Assembly (NCBI GenBank): GCA_023249725.1
Contig: JAHFBZ010000010.1
Location: forward strand, 1 to 38,648
Direction: 5' to 3'
Source of the DNA: Methanobacteriaceae archaeon
GTDB taxonomy: Archaea > Methanobacteriota > Methanobacteria > Methanobacteriales > Methanobacteriaceae
DNA length: 38,648 nt
Shown here: positions 1 to 9,191 of the stretch, in pieces
Numbering within the stretch: position 1 is the stretch's first letter
How the letters are laid out: the number at the start of each line of letters is the position of its first letter
Notes under the pieces: model-generated
What the model was told of the DNA's origin: nothing
Seen by the model: the letters and a program-made list of their open reading frames with translations, nothing else
Databases searched by the model: none
Program-made: the position numbers and the translations under genes

Positions 1-60
1 TGCTATTTCTAAGGCGATAATCAATCCGCCATGAGTAAGGTCTATTATAAGAACATTCAT
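1..60 (-). CDS. 5' end of a gene leaving the window, possibly Mur-ligase-like (CfbE-type)
   Basis: Only the first 20 codons are present, read leftwards from an ATG at 58-60; a GGTGAATTTA stretch just upstream is a good ribosome binding site. The peptide begins MNVLIIDLTHGGLIIALEIA, a beta strand followed by a THGG turn. From memory this resembles the N-terminus of the Mur-ligase-like coenzyme F430 synthetase (CfbE) of methanogens, but 20 residues cannot settle it. The gene lies 196 bp downstream of nadK on the same strand, so it may or may not share its transcript. Confidence 0.4.
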   Translation of the reverse strand, partial: MNVLIIDLTHGGLIIALEIA

Positions 61-256
61 TAAATTCACCCGGTAAATAAAATATTTGAAAAATGATTTA
101 TTTAAAAATTATTTGGATTAAAATGTTGATATAATTTGATTATTAATAATATGGTCATATTTCAGCAATAAGTCTGTTATTTAGATTTAAAGCTAATTTG
201 ATTTTATATGGGGGAGTAATATAAACTTTAAGAAGTTTACTTAAAGTTTAGAATTT

Positions 257-1096
257 TCATGAATTAATTCCGCCTTCAGTAAGCTTTTCCCTGACTTTTT
301 TGTAGAAGTCTTTATTAAGCCTCACAAAATAAGCTTTGGTGTCTGATTTTTTAAATAAAAGTTCTTCCGGATAATTGAATTCTTCTTCAAATTGGCCATC
401 TATAACAGCAATTGCTCTTTTTCCTTTTCTTAACAACTTTACTTTTATCTCACTTTCATTGGAAACTACAATTGGTCGTGCACCAAGCTTAAATGGGCAT
501 ATGGGGACAATTAGGAACGCTTCAACTCGAGGATCTACTATTGGTCCTCCTGCTGACATAGAATAAGCTGTAGATCCGCTTGGAGTAGCTACTATGAGGC
601 CATCCGCTCTTAATTCTTCTACAACTTCTTCATCAACTGATATTTCTATATGTAACATCTTAGCAGGTTTTTTGGTCATCATAACTACTTCATTAAGGGC
701 TGAAGGTAATTCACTTCCGTGATAAACTCTTAGAAGCGTTCTCTCTTCAATAAAATAATTTCCAGATAATACTTCTTCCAAGGCAGTGAATGTGTTTTCA
801 GGATCTATTTCTGTTAAAAATCCAACAGTACCTAAGTTTATTCCGAGTATGGGTATTTTTTTACCATTAACTAAATTTTGGGTCCTTAATATGGTTCCAT
901 CGCCCCCAATGGCTATTATCATATCTGCTTGCATATCTTGAATTTCCACACCCATTTCTTTAAATTCACTGATTTCTTTTATGAGAGAAGAATCTATGGA
1001 AACTTTGATATCTTTGTTCAAAAGAAATTTAGTTATTTCTTTAACTAATTCGACTGATTTTGGGATGTCTAATCTGGCCACAATTCCAATATGCAT
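257..1096 (-). CDS. nadK: NAD kinase
   Basis: ATP- or polyphosphate-dependent NAD kinase, a cytoplasmic enzyme making NADP from NAD. The diagnostic GGDGT motif is at residues 64-68 with Asp66 as the catalytic Asp, followed by the conserved PILGINLGTVGFL strand and the NAD-binding STAYSMSAGGPIV segment. Its 279 residues are normal for the family. The ATG at 1094-1096 directly abuts the stop codon of the upstream phosphatase gene with no spacer, so the two are very likely co-transcribed and translationally coupled. In Methanocaldococcus jannaschii the equivalent two activities are fused in one protein (MJ0917), which supports a joint role in setting NADP level. Confidence 0.95.
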   Translation of the reverse strand: MHIGIVARLDIPKSVELVKEITKFLLNKDIKVSIDSSLIKEISEFKEMGVEIQDMQADMIIAIGGDGTILRTQNLVNGKKIPILGINLGTVGFLTEIDPENTFTALEEVLSGNYFIEERTLLRVYHGSELPSALNEVVMMTKKPAKMLHIEISVDEEVVEELRADGLIVATPSGSTAYSMSAGGPIVDPRVEAFLIVPICPFKLGARPIVVSNESEIKVKLLRKGKRAIAVIDGQFEEEFNYPEELLFKKSDTKAYFVRLNKDFYKKVREKLTEGGINS

Positions 1097-2020
1097 CTAG
1101 ATGACCTCCATAATTTTCATGATTTCTTGATGAAGATTACTATTTCCTGCAGCAATAATGGATGTTCTTGCATTTACACTTAAAAGACCATCTACTGATT
1201 TTCCTTCCTGGTCAGTTACAATTCCTCCTGCTTCTTCTACTATTAATTTAGCTGCCGCAATATCTACTACTCTCAGATTTCCTCTAAGATCCATAAATGC
1301 GTCATAGGCCCCATTACCAACATATGATAACTCTAAGGCCACAGAACCTAATATTCTCATTCTTCGGATGATTTTACAGATGTTATTAACCTGGCTGAAT
1401 TTTGTGCCATAAATAAAAGCACCCATGGATGATTTATTTAAACTATCTTGGGTGGATGGAAAAACTCTTTCTCCATTAACCATAGATTCTCTTCCTTTAA
1501 TGGCCTCGTAAAAGTCACCGGTGGCGAAATTTTTAACAAACCCCATTTTCACATCTCTTAGGGATGGTAAATTTGCGCCAGGTATGTACTCGGCCACAGC
1601 TACGGATATTCCAAATGCAGGAATATTTTTAACCGAGTTACTGGTTCCATCTAAAGGATCCACTACAAAAATGATTTGAGGGTCTGGGCTTGTTTTGAAA
1701 AAGTCACCGTCTGGCTCGACATTTTCATCATGCGCATTTCTAAGTGATTCTGTATCTAAATAATCATTTGGGCTGGAATTAATTTTTATAGTCCCAATTT
1801 CCTCACTTATTAAAATTACTGGCCTTTTTGATCTTATAAGTACTTCAATTACTTCATCTTCAGCAATTAAATCAATTAATTTAGACGGCGTACCGTCTGC
1901 ACCCATTTTTATTATTTCTCCTGCTTCCTTTTTGCCAACTAATGGGGAGACAGCTTTTTCAACTTGTTTGGTCATTTTAACAGCTATACTTCTCCAAAAT
2001 TGCAAATTAGATTCTTCCAT
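1097..2020 (-). CDS. suhB: Inositol monophosphatase / fructose-1,6-bisphosphatase family phosphatase
   Basis: Mg-dependent, Li-sensitive type phosphatase fold. Metal ligands are visible in SEE (residues 72-74), DPLDGTSN (121-128) and the late VVDIAAAKLIVEEAGG helix. Archaeal members act on inositol-1-phosphate, fructose-1,6-bisphosphate and, in the MJ0917 fusion, NADP. At 307 residues it is about 50 longer than the common roughly 255-residue archaeal form; the extra length is largely a polar segment at about 78-115, between the SEE and DPLDGT motifs. ATG start with GGGATGG upstream. The stop codon touches the start of nadK. The physiological substrate cannot be decided from sequence; NADP is favoured by the partner gene. 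Confidence 0.88.
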   Translation of the reverse strand: MEESNLQFWRSIAVKMTKQVEKAVSPLVGKKEAGEIIKMGADGTPSKLIDLIAEDEVIEVLIRSKRPVILISEEIGTIKINSSPNDYLDTESLRNAHDENVEPDGDFFKTSPDPQIIFVVDPLDGTSNSVKNIPAFGISVAVAEYIPGANLPSLRDVKMGFVKNFATGDFYEAIKGRESMVNGERVFPSTQDSLNKSSMGAFIYGTKFSQVNNICKIIRRMRILGSVALELSYVGNGAYDAFMDLRGNLRVVDIAAAKLIVEEAGGIVTDQEGKSVDGLLSVNARTSIIAAGNSNLHQEIMKIMEVI

Positions 2021-2344
2021 TTAACCATCCCATTTTTATTAATATCTGGTACTGTAATTACAAAAAATCTGCTATTATTTTCTTACAGCAGTTTCATTTG
2101 ACTAATTTTAATTCATTAGTTATTCATATTGAGTTACAATTTAATAAAATTAAGGGAAAGGTGATTTTAATTAAATTCTTTTTTTAAAAGAGTTTTGAAA
2201 AGTCAAAAAAATGGAATTAAAAAAATAATATAAATATAATATAAATAATGAATAAAATCTATAATTATGATTTCCTGTTATTTGTTAAATAAGAGAATTA
2301 AATTATTTTTTAATTTAATTCAATGATATATGCTTCAATGGACT
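2021..2344. other. AT-rich gap between pdaD and suhB
   Basis: Both flanking genes read leftwards, so this holds the 3' end of pdaD and presumably the suhB-nadK promoter. I see no ORF, RNA gene or strong dyad. A GTTATTTGTTAAATAAG stretch near 2276-2292 is weakly palindromic. Confidence 0.4.
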
Positions 2345-2791
2345 TTAATCACCTAAATAAACTAAAGATGCTACCACTGCACCTAAATCAACTACTTTAT
2401 GATTAATTTCCTCAACATGCAATTCTTTTATTTCCATATTCCTAACTTGCATCATGTATTTTACCATGGAAATAGCTTCTTTTCTAATTGCTTCCGGATC
2501 ACAGTTGATTCCACTGTGTTCCACCACACAACCAAAATCAGAGGATGTGGCCACAGCAATAGCTGCTGAAATAAGATCACCTGGATTAGACGAACTGGTA
2601 TAGGAAAGCACACAGTTAACCATATCCCCCGGAGTCAATTTTTTAAGTTCTATAATCTCAGTATTTGCAGGTATTATACTAGAAACTTTAATTAGGTTCA
2701 CATCTCCAATTCCTGCATATAAGAGCGCATTGTCAAATGCATTTAGTTTAGTAGGGCCTTCTGCTTTTCCAGATGTTATTGCGACTTTCAT
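2345..2791 (-). CDS. pdaD: Pyruvoyl-dependent arginine decarboxylase proenzyme
   Basis: Converts arginine to agmatine, the first step of archaeal putrescine synthesis. The protein should self-cleave between Ser37 and Ser38 in the sequence VSSIIP, turning Ser38 into the pyruvoyl cofactor; that SS(I/M) site and the 148-residue length are typical for the family. The downstream GCVVEHSG segment is also conserved. ATG start with GTGATC upstream. It is transcribed away from aIF5A and lies close to agmatinase (4106-5035), which would use its product. Confidence 0.94.
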   Translation of the reverse strand: MKVAITSGKAEGPTKLNAFDNALLYAGIGDVNLIKVSSIIPANTEIIELKKLTPGDMVNCVLSYTSSSNPGDLISAAIAVATSSDFGCVVEHSGINCDPEAIRKEAISMVKYMMQVRNMEIKELHVEEINHKVVDLGAVVASLVYLGD

Positions 2792-3386
2792 TAATGATCA
2801 CTTATATATGAATTTTTTATAAATTTAATTATATAATCATTATGCACTTTTAGTATTGGGGTGCTATTTTACTGATTATTTTTGATTTAATAAGATTATT
2901 GGTTAATAGAATGTTTTTTATTAGTAAATAAGTTTATAATCAATTTATCCACTAAATAACCTAATAAGATAATAATAACCTTGATATAATCTAAATATCT
3001 ATATTCTTAATTAATATTCTTAATTAATATTTCATTAAAAAATAATTTAATTAGAAATACAATTATCTTAAAAGGTCTTTAAATAAAGTTAATATAAATA
3101 GATAGTTAGATATATTGTTAACATCTTATGGTCATTTCAAATATTTATGATATATTTTTATAAATTGGATTTGGCTTAAATTAGATTAGATATTAATCAA
3201 TTTTTCAGCTGTTTATGACAAACATGGCTAATTTATCTAATAATTGCTATAAAGTCTAAATAGTGTCCTTATCAATTGATTTCAATATTGGTGTTCTAAT
3301 TGATACTTTTATTAAATAGTGTACAATAGAATCATTCAGTTATGTTGACAATTGATATTTTCTTACATTATATAGGAGGTAAAATA
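2792..3386. promoter_or_regulatory. Divergent intergenic region between pdaD and aIF5A
   Basis: About 595 bp that must carry the pdaD promoter (leftward) and the aIF5A promoter (rightward). It is extremely AT-rich. A 13-bp unit ATATTCTTAATTA occurs twice head to tail at 3001-3026. AAATAGTGT occurs at 3258-3266 and again at 3314-3322, the second copy close to the expected aIF5A promoter. No ORF of substance and no RNA gene were recognised. Confidence 0.4.
3001..3026. repeat. 13-bp tandem repeat, two copies
   Basis: The unit ATATTCTTAATTA is repeated exactly, followed by a partial third copy (ATATT). It lies in the pdaD/aIF5A divergent region. It may simply be replication slippage in AT-rich DNA. 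Confidence 0.7.
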
Positions 3387-3779
3387 ATGTCAAAGAAAGT
3401 TGTAGAAGTTAAAACTTTAAAAGTCGGTAAATATGTAATTTTAGGCGGTGAAGCATCCAAAATCACCAGTATTTCAACATCATCCCCCGGTAAGCACGGT
3501 TCTGCAAAAGCTCGTGTGGAAGCAGTTGGTATTTTTGATACTCAAAAAAGAAGTATTGTAAAACCAGTGGATACTAAAATTGATATCCCAATTATTGACA
3601 AAAGAACTGGTCAGGTACTGGCTCTTATGGGTAGCGATGTTCAATTAATGGATTTGGAAACATATGAAACCTTTGAAATTCCTATTCCAGATGATCTACG
3701 AGACCAACTCCTTGAAGGTGTGGAAGTTGAGTATATCCTGGCCATGGGTAACAAAAAACTCATGATAACTAAAGGATAA
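3387..3779 (+). CDS. eif5A: Translation initiation factor aIF5A (hypusine-containing)
   Basis: Archaeal homologue of eIF5A/EF-P, which helps ribosomes through difficult peptide bonds. The modified lysine is Lys36 in SPGKHGSAK, the site that receives deoxyhypusine or hypusine from spermidine. An N-terminal SH3-like barrel is followed by an OB-fold domain. The open frame extends upstream to 3342, but the ATG at 3387 is preceded by a strong GGAGGT at 3375-3380 and gives the standard 130-residue protein starting MSKKVVEVK. Its neighbours, pdaD and agmatinase, make the putrescine that feeds spermidine, the donor for the modification. Confidence 0.96.
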   Translation: MSKKVVEVKTLKVGKYVILGGEASKITSISTSSPGKHGSAKARVEAVGIFDTQKRSIVKPVDTKIDIPIIDKRTGQVLALMGSDVQLMDLETYETFEIPIPDDLRDQLLEGVEVEYILAMGNKKLMITKG

Positions 3780-4105
3780 TTTTAATTGGATATCTTAATA
3801 TTCAGATAATGAATATCGTTAGATTAATTAATTCTGATGATTATAATCTACTATTAATTAAATTAATTGTTATTAATCAGCTAATATCTAATCCAATCAA
3901 TTATATTATTTAAATTTAATAATAATCCTTTTAATAATATTTTTAGATTTGTTTGATTAATCGAATATTAATTGATTAGGATATTAAATTTGATTAAATC
4001 AATTGCTTAATTAATAAAAAAGATATCTAATACTATATAAATAAAATTTTAATAATTAAATAATAATTAAATAATATTAACACAAAAATGGGAAATGAGA
4101 ACATA
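3780..4105. other. AT-rich gap before agmatinase
   Basis: The gap holds the aIF5A terminator region and the agmatinase promoter. It is almost entirely A/T, rich in TTAATTAA-like words, and shows no ORF or structured RNA I can support. Confidence 0.35.
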
Positions 4106-5035
4106 ATGTTATTTTATACTCATAACCCTTCAAAATTTGCTTTTTCTAGGGATAAATCGGACTTTGAAAATTATCTATCCAATTTAGATATTGATTATTC
4201 AAATTCTGAAAATAAGGAAAATCAGAGGCCTTTCGGATTAATTGGTGTGCCTTTTGATGGCACTACTACTTACCGCCCAGGGGCTCGTTTTGGCCCATCG
4301 GCTGTCCGTGAGGCATCTTATAACTTTGAAAATTATAATTTGTCATTTAATGAAAGTTTAGATGCTATTTTTTTTGATTTAGGCGATCTGGAAGTTATTC
4401 ATGGCAATGCCAAAAAAACATGTGAAAAACTTCAAGAAACTGTATTAGAACTTTATGGTGCTGGAATTATCCCTATAATTATTGGGGGCGAGCACAGCAT
4501 AAGTTGGGGAGTTATATCTGCCTTAAAAGAACATCATGGATTAGAGGATATTACTGTAGTTCATTTTGATGCACACATGGATATTATTAATGAATACCTG
4601 GGAGAGAAACTTTCTCATGCTACGGTTATGCGTCGGGTTTTTGATCTTGAACCTAAAAAAATCATTCAAATTGGTCTTCGTTCAGCATCTTTAGAAGAAA
4701 AAAATTTCGTGGATGAAAATTCACAAAAAATTGACTATTACACTTCTTATGATGTCAAAAATGATGAAAAATTGATAGAATCAATTATGAATAGAATTGA
4801 AGGCCCAATTTATATTTCAATAGATATAGATGTTTTAGATCCTTCTCAAGCACCCAGTGTGGGTAATCCGACTCCCTGTGGACTCAGTTCCTTCCAAATT
4901 GAAAAATTTATTAAGATATTGGCCCAAAAAGATGTAATTGGTTTAGATTTGGTGGAAGTTGCTTCTAAGGAGATTGGGGATATTACTTCTGTTAATGGAG
5001 CTAAAATTATTCATGATTTCCTTTGTTTGCAGTGA
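4106..5035 (+). CDS. speB: Agmatinase
   Basis: Hydrolyses agmatine to putrescine and urea using a two-Mn centre. The ureohydrolase ligands are present: His130 in GGEHS, Asp155/His157/Asp159 in FDAHMD, and Asp240/Asp242 in SIDIDVLDP, followed by GNPTPCGLS. I place the start at the ATG at 4106, giving 309 residues beginning MLFYTHNPSKF. An in-frame ATG at 4088 would add six residues with no conserved features, and neither start has a strong ribosome binding site. The gene completes the arginine-agmatine-putrescine route begun by pdaD. Confidence 0.93.
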   Translation: MLFYTHNPSKFAFSRDKSDFENYLSNLDIDYSNSENKENQRPFGLIGVPFDGTTTYRPGARFGPSAVREASYNFENYNLSFNESLDAIFFDLGDLEVIHGNAKKTCEKLQETVLELYGAGIIPIIIGGEHSISWGVISALKEHHGLEDITVVHFDAHMDIINEYLGEKLSHATVMRRVFDLEPKKIIQIGLRSASLEEKNFVDENSQKIDYYTSYDVKNDEKLIESIMNRIEGPIYISIDIDVLDPSQAPSVGNPTPCGLSSFQIEKFIKILAQKDVIGLDLVEVASKEIGDITSVNGAKIIHDFLCLQ

Positions 5036-5105
5036 TGAAGGATTATATCTAAATTCTTTTGGATGTTTTTTCATATTTTTAATTTTAAATTATTTTCTAT
5101 TAAAT

Positions 5106-5135
5106 TATCTATTAAATAAATATCTATTAAATAAA
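5106..5135. repeat. 15-bp tandem repeat, two copies
   Basis: The unit TATCTATTAAATAAA is repeated exactly just downstream of agmatinase. A related TATTAAATTATCTATTAAA context precedes it. Probably slippage in the 3' flank; no function is implied. Confidence 0.7.
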
Positions 5136-5298
5136 AAAAATAATGAAATAAATTAAATACTAATCTTAGAATAATACAATATGTTAAAAATATTTTTCTT
5201 AATGCTTTGATTTAATTCAAACGAGGATTAATATTAATTTATCATATTTTAATTTATCATATTAATATCACTATTTATTAGATTTTAGAGGTTATAGA

Positions 5299-6516
5299 AT
5301 GAATATGCGCGAAGTAGAACTTTCTGGTCACATTATAGACAGTCTCATCCTTCCTAAAACAATGGATATAATAATGGATATGGGTGGAGACTTTAAAATT
5401 CTGGAATTTGAAGTTGGTAAAAAGAAAACAGATACCAGCCATGCCAGAATTCTGGTTTCTTCTGAGACTCCAGAGCACTTAAATGAAATATTAGATGAAT
5501 TAAGTGAAATTGGAGCAGCTATAGCTGAAATTAAAGAGATTAAATTGGTTGCATCCGAGAAAGACAGAGTTTTACCTTCAGATTTTTATTCTACTACTAA
5601 TCATCCCACTTTTGTTTATTATAAAGATGAATGGATTGAAGTGGAAGAAATTGAAATGGATTGTATGATTGTTATAGAACCTCGGGATAAAAAAGCCTTC
5701 TGCAAACCAATAGGTCGCGTTGAAAAGGATGATTTAATCGTTGTGGGGCGTGAAGGTATTAAAGTCACTCCTCCAGAAAGGCCAAGGGGCAAACAAGGAG
5801 TATTTGAATTCATGAATAGTGATGTTTCCTCTGAAAAGCCATTGATGTCTTTAATTAAGAAAATTGCATCGGAAATTAAAGAGATTAAACAACGAGGAGG
5901 AAAAATTGCTATTGTAGGTGGCCCGGCTATTGTACACACTGGCTCGGCTCCAATAATTGCCCAAATGATTAAAGAAGGATATATTGACGTTATATTTGCT
6001 GGAAATGCTATGGCAACTCATGATATTGAAAATGCATTATATGGGACTTCTCTTGGTATCTGTGTTCGCAGTGGAGAAGCAGTTACCAGGGGTCATCGCC
6101 ATCATATCAATGCAATAAATGAAATCAATAAACAGGGCTCTATAAAAGATGCAGTAGATAATGGAGTACTAAAAAAGGGTATTATGTATGAATGTGTTAA
6201 GAATAATGTTCCATTTGTTCTCGCAGGATCTATACGTGATGATGGGCCCCTACCTGATGTTATAACTGATGTTATTGAGGCACAAGATGCAATGAGGATT
6301 TATGCACAGGATGTGGATATGGTAATTATGATTGCCACCATGTTACACTCCATAGCAACGGGAAATATTCTTCCTTCTAAAGTTAAGAGTATATGCGTGG
6401 ATATAAATCCAGCTACTGTCACTAAACTGGCTGATAGAGGAAGTGCTCAAGTGGTAAGTATTGTAACTGATGTTGGCGCATTTTTACCAATATTGCTCGA
6501 TGAGCTAAAAAAATAA
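5299..6516 (+). CDS. TIGR00300-type LOR/SDH protein, likely archaeal ornithine cyclodeaminase
   Basis: A 405-residue member of the archaeal TIGR00300 family. Its N-terminal LOR/SDH-type region begins with [17 protein letters not shown], and the C-terminal part holds a nucleotide-binding [13 protein letters not shown] segment. Family members in methanogens, and the related C-terminal domain of cyanobacterial AgrE/ArgZ, convert ornithine to proline with release of ammonia, unrelated in sequence to bacterial Ocd. ATG at 5299 with GAGGT at 5288-5292. It follows agmatinase on the same strand, so arginine- and ornithine-consuming enzymes are grouped. The family assignment is firm; the exact activity here is inferred. 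Confidence 0.85.
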   Translation: MNMREVELSGHIIDSLILPKTMDIIMDMGGDFKILEFEVGKKKTDTSHARILVSSETPEHLNEILDELSEIGAAIAEIKEIKLVASEKDRVLPSDFYSTTNHPTFVYYKDEWIEVEEIEMDCMIVIEPRDKKAFCKPIGRVEKDDLIVVGREGIKVTPPERPRGKQGVFEFMNSDVSSEKPLMSLIKKIASEIKEIKQRGGKIAIVGGPAIVHTGSAPIIAQMIKEGYIDVIFAGNAMATHDIENALYGTSLGICVRSGEAVTRGHRHHINAINEINKQGSIKDAVDNGVLKKGIMYECVKNNVPFVLAGSIRDDGPLPDVITDVIEAQDAMRIYAQDVDMVIMIATMLHSIATGNILPSKVKSICVDINPATVTKLADRGSAQVVSIVTDVGAFLPILLDELKK

Positions 6517-6535
6517 GATAAATTAGGATAATTTT

Positions 6536-6573
6536 TGGGAAAGGATTCAAATTAATTAATTAATTTTTTCCCA
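6536..6573. terminator. Bidirectional hairpin terminator between convergent genes
   Basis: Outer arms TGGGAAA (6536-6542) and TTTCCCA (6567-6573) are perfectly complementary. They enclose an AT palindrome, AAATTAATTAATTAATTT, at 6549-6566. A T-run follows on the plus strand and a shorter one on the minus strand. The site lies exactly where the ornithine cyclodeaminase-family gene and the leftward membrane-protein gene converge, which supports termination from both sides. Confidence 0.55.
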
Positions 6574-6614
6574 TTTTTTTGATTACTCTAAAACTAAATA
6601 ACAATTAGTGATTA

Positions 6615-6932
6615 TTAATCCAGAGTTTTCTGTTGTACTGTGGTGAAGAAATAATAAAATGAAATCAACACTAACAGCAAGATTAGTATATTTAAATAAA
6701 ATAAATAGCCAGTAGCACTTATTATTCCCACTTCATTACTAGAATAAGTTATTACAAAAATAGCCACTCCTAAAAGAAATGAAATAGCACCCTTACGTAT
6801 TTGAGCATACTTTAAAAAGAATCGGGCCTGCATTTCTTCTTTATTGTAGGTTATAAAAATGCCCATAGCTCCTAAAATACACACCATCACTGTAATAAAT
6901 ACAATTAAATTAATTATTTCTAAAATAGACAA
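6615..6932 (-). CDS. Small three-helix membrane protein, unknown function
   Basis: A 105-residue protein with three clear hydrophobic segments at about residues 5-27, 46-66 and 71-97. The loops hold YNKEEMQARFFLKYAQIRKG between helices 1 and 2 and a short SNEVGI turn between 2 and 3. The start is a TTG at 6930-6932, well supported by a textbook AGGAGGTGA a few bases upstream; no ATG or GTG is suitably placed. I do not recognise the family. It stands alone on the minus strand. Confidence 0.7.
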   Translation of the reverse strand: MSILEIINLIVFITVMVCILGAMGIFITYNKEEMQARFFLKYAQIRKGAISFLLGVAIFVITYSSNEVGIISATGYLFYLNILILLLVLISFYYFFTTVQQKTLD

Positions 6933-7134
6933 ATATTCACCTCCTAATAGGTTTATTATGTCTTTAAAAATATTTATAATTTATGAATTAATATTTATAT
7001 GATGAATTATACTCATGACTATTTAAAAAAATAAAATAAACATATTCTCACTATTCTTAATTTAATGACTTCAGTTAATTAATAACCAATAAATAAGTAG
7101 TAAAATCATTATTCACTGCTTTTAGAGCGATAAA

Positions 7135-7329
7135 ATGAATGGACAAAACAGAAAAGATATTAAACGAGGATCTGAAGTTTACATAGTACTTAAAAAAGAT
7201 CAACGAACTGGAAAAAGAACCAAGGGTGTAGTTAAAGATTTGCTCACAAAATCTGCTAACCATCCACATGGAATAAAGGTTAGGCTTGAAGATGGGAGTG
7301 TGGGTAGGGTTCAGGAAATCCTAAAATAA
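7135..7329 (+). CDS. YwbE-family small basic protein (DUF2196)
   Basis: A 64-residue, lysine-rich protein with the family core RGSEVYIVLKKDQRTGK followed by TKGVVKDLLTKSANHPHGIKV, and ending in GRVQEIL. Short YwbE proteins are widespread in bacteria and methanogens and look like a small beta barrel with a KOW-like character; their function is unknown. ATG at 7135 with a weak GAGCGAT ahead of it. The next gene, adenine deaminase, begins 118 bp downstream and might be co-transcribed. Confidence 0.82.
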   Translation: MNGQNRKDIKRGSEVYIVLKKDQRTGKRTKGVVKDLLTKSANHPHGIKVRLEDGSVGRVQEILK

Positions 7330-7447
7330 TTAAATAAGATTTATCATTTTCCAATACTCATTAGCTTAACTTATTATTCTTAAATTCAGATTATGGGCAA
7401 ATAAGAGCATAAAAGATGATATTAATACATAATAATGGGGATTTTTC

Positions 7448-9145
7448 ATGATAATGGGAAATATTTTAAATGTTTTTACAGATGAAGTGTATCCTGCTGA
7501 AATTACTATTAAATCAGGTATTATAACTTGTGTAAAAAAAATTGAAGGACATTTTGATGGAATCATAATTCCCGGACTAATAGATGCCCATATTCACATT
7601 GAAAGTTCTATGCTTACTCCTTCTTTTTTTGCTAAATCCGTGGTTACTAACGGTACAACTGCTGTAGTGGCCGATCCCCATGAGATAGCTAATGTATGGG
7701 GCCTTGAGGGGATTAATTTCATGCTTAATGATTCGAAAAAGGTTCCCCTTCGATTATTTTTCTCAGCACCCTCTTGTGTACCGGCAACAGAATTTGAGAC
7801 TTCTGGAGCAGTCATGGGCTCTGATGAAATTGATATTTTAATGGAAAAGGAAGAAATTGTGGCTCTGGGTGAGATGATGAATTTTCCAGGAGTTATAAAT
7901 GGCGATCCTCAAGTCATGGCCAAAATTGCTAGTGCTAAACGCCATAAAAAACCTATTGATGGCCACGCACCACTTTTATCGGCTGGAGAACTTTGTAGCT
8001 ATATATCTTCTGGGATTTCTACTGATCATGAATGCAGTTCGCTGGAAGAGGCCCTTGAGAAAAAAGAACTGGGAATGAAAATAATGATTAGGGAAGGTTC
8101 TTCTGCAAAAAATTTGGAAGATTTAATATCTGTGGGGGGAGATTTCCTAGTTTCTGATGATAAACACCCTCAGGATCTTTTAGAAGGACATATGGATTAT
8201 ATAATTAAAAAAGCAATTAAATTAGGCATGGATCCAGTGAAAGCTATTAAAATGGTAACTATTAATCCTGCTAAACACTATTCTCTTAATATGGGAGCTA
8301 TTAGTCCTGGTAGGGCGGCTGATTTTATTTTGATAGATAATTTGACAGATTTTAATGTAAAAAAGGTTTTTATTGGTGGGGAATTAGTTGCTGAAAATAA
8401 ATCTGCTCTTTTTGATGCAAGCCATCATGACCAGCACAATAGCATTGCTCTTGAAAAACTTGAACCATCAGATTTTAGAATTCATGCTTCTGGAAACGAA
8501 GCAATTGTCCGGGTGATTAATGTTTCTGATGGGCAAATTATAAGTTCTGAGTCTGAAGCAAGGATACAAATTATTAATCGAGATTTAGTTTCAGATACAT
8601 CATTAGATGTACTGAAGATTTCCGTTATAGAAAGACATGGAAAATCAACAGCTTTGAAAAATAAAGAAGTATTTGATGATAAAGAAGTATTAAATAATAA
8701 AAAAAATAGGTTGAAAAATCTCCCAAATTTATGCACGGCTTTTGTAAAAGGATTTGGTATTAAAGAGGGAGCATTTGCTTCCAGTGTGGCCCATGATTCA
8801 CACAATGTGATTGTTATAGGTACTAATAATCAATATATGTCCCAGGCAGTGAATACTTTAATAGAGAATAAAGGTGGGCTGGTAGCAATATCGAAAAATG
8901 GTGAAAAATCTTTAAAATTACCTATAGCTGGTTTAATGGTGGATGATGATGCAGAAATAGTATCTTCTAAATTACGAGAACTTCATAACTTGGCCATGGA
9001 AATGGGATGCTCTCTCGAATCTCCTTTTATGACTATGTCATTTTTGGCCCTTCTGGTAATTCCTCAATTAAAAATAAGTGATAAAGGCCTTTTTGATGTT
9101 TCTAAATTTGAATTTGTGGATGTAATTAAGAAAATAATTAATTAA
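7448..9145 (+). CDS. ade: Adenine deaminase
   Basis: Amidohydrolase-superfamily enzyme that turns adenine into hypoxanthine for purine salvage. The metal-binding DAHIHIESS motif appears early, then VVADPHEIANVWG, GHAPLLS, the SDDKHP Asp region and the C-terminal SSVAHDSHNVIVIG signature of the AdeC family. At 565 residues it is near full family length. Between ERHGKS and FVKGFGIKEG the protein carries about 25 extra Lys/Asn-rich residues not expected in relatives; the DNA there has a 13-bp direct repeat (see separate entry). ATG at 7448 with GGGGAT upstream; an alternative ATG two codons later is equally possible. Confidence 0.95.
   Translation: MIMGNILNVFTDEVYPAEITIKSGIITCVKKIEGHFDGIIIPGLIDAHIHIESSMLTPSFFAKSVVTNGTTAVVADPHEIANVWGLEGINFMLNDSKKVPLRLFFSAPSCVPATEFETSGAVMGSDEIDILMEKEEIVALGEMMNFPGVINGDPQVMAKIASAKRHKKPIDGHAPLLSAGELCSYISSGISTDHECSSLEEALEKKELGMKIMIREGSSAKNLEDLISVGGDFLVSDDKHPQDLLEGHMDYIIKKAIKLGMDPVKAIKMVTINPAKHYSLNMGAISPGRAADFILIDNLTDFNVKKVFIGGELVAENKSALFDASHHDQHNSIALEKLEPSDFRIHASGNEAIVRVINVSDGQIISSESEARIQIINRDLVSDTSLDVLKISVIERHGKSTALKNKEVFDDKEVLNNKKNRLKNLPNLCTAFVKGFGIKEGAFASSVAHDSHNVIVIGTNNQYMSQAVNTLIENKGGLVAISKNGEKSLKLPIAGLMVDDDAEIVSSKLRELHNLAMEMGCSLESPFMTMSFLALLVIPQLKISDKGLFDVSKFEFVDVIKKIIN
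8661..8691. repeat. Direct repeat inside adenine deaminase
   Basis: ATAAAGAAGTATT occurs at 8661-8673 and 8679-8691, an 18-bp period that preserves frame. It encodes repeated NKEV/DKEV peptides. This fits a slippage-born insertion in a surface loop. Confidence 0.75.
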
Positions 9146-9191
9146 TCAAATCTTTTTAAAAGTTATTTGAAGAAATTATTGAGACCTATAA

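Noticed and set aside
375-566. 63-codon ORF opposite nadK, and similar antisense frames at 5619-5939, 8482-8805, 13064-13504, 15312-15590 and 18238-18480
   Set aside because: All are shadows of well-supported genes on the other strand.
3836-3890. Possible C/D-box RNA (TGATGA near 3836)
   Set aside because: No D box (CTGA) at suitable spacing and no guide-like conserved element; the word is expected by chance in such AT-rich DNA.
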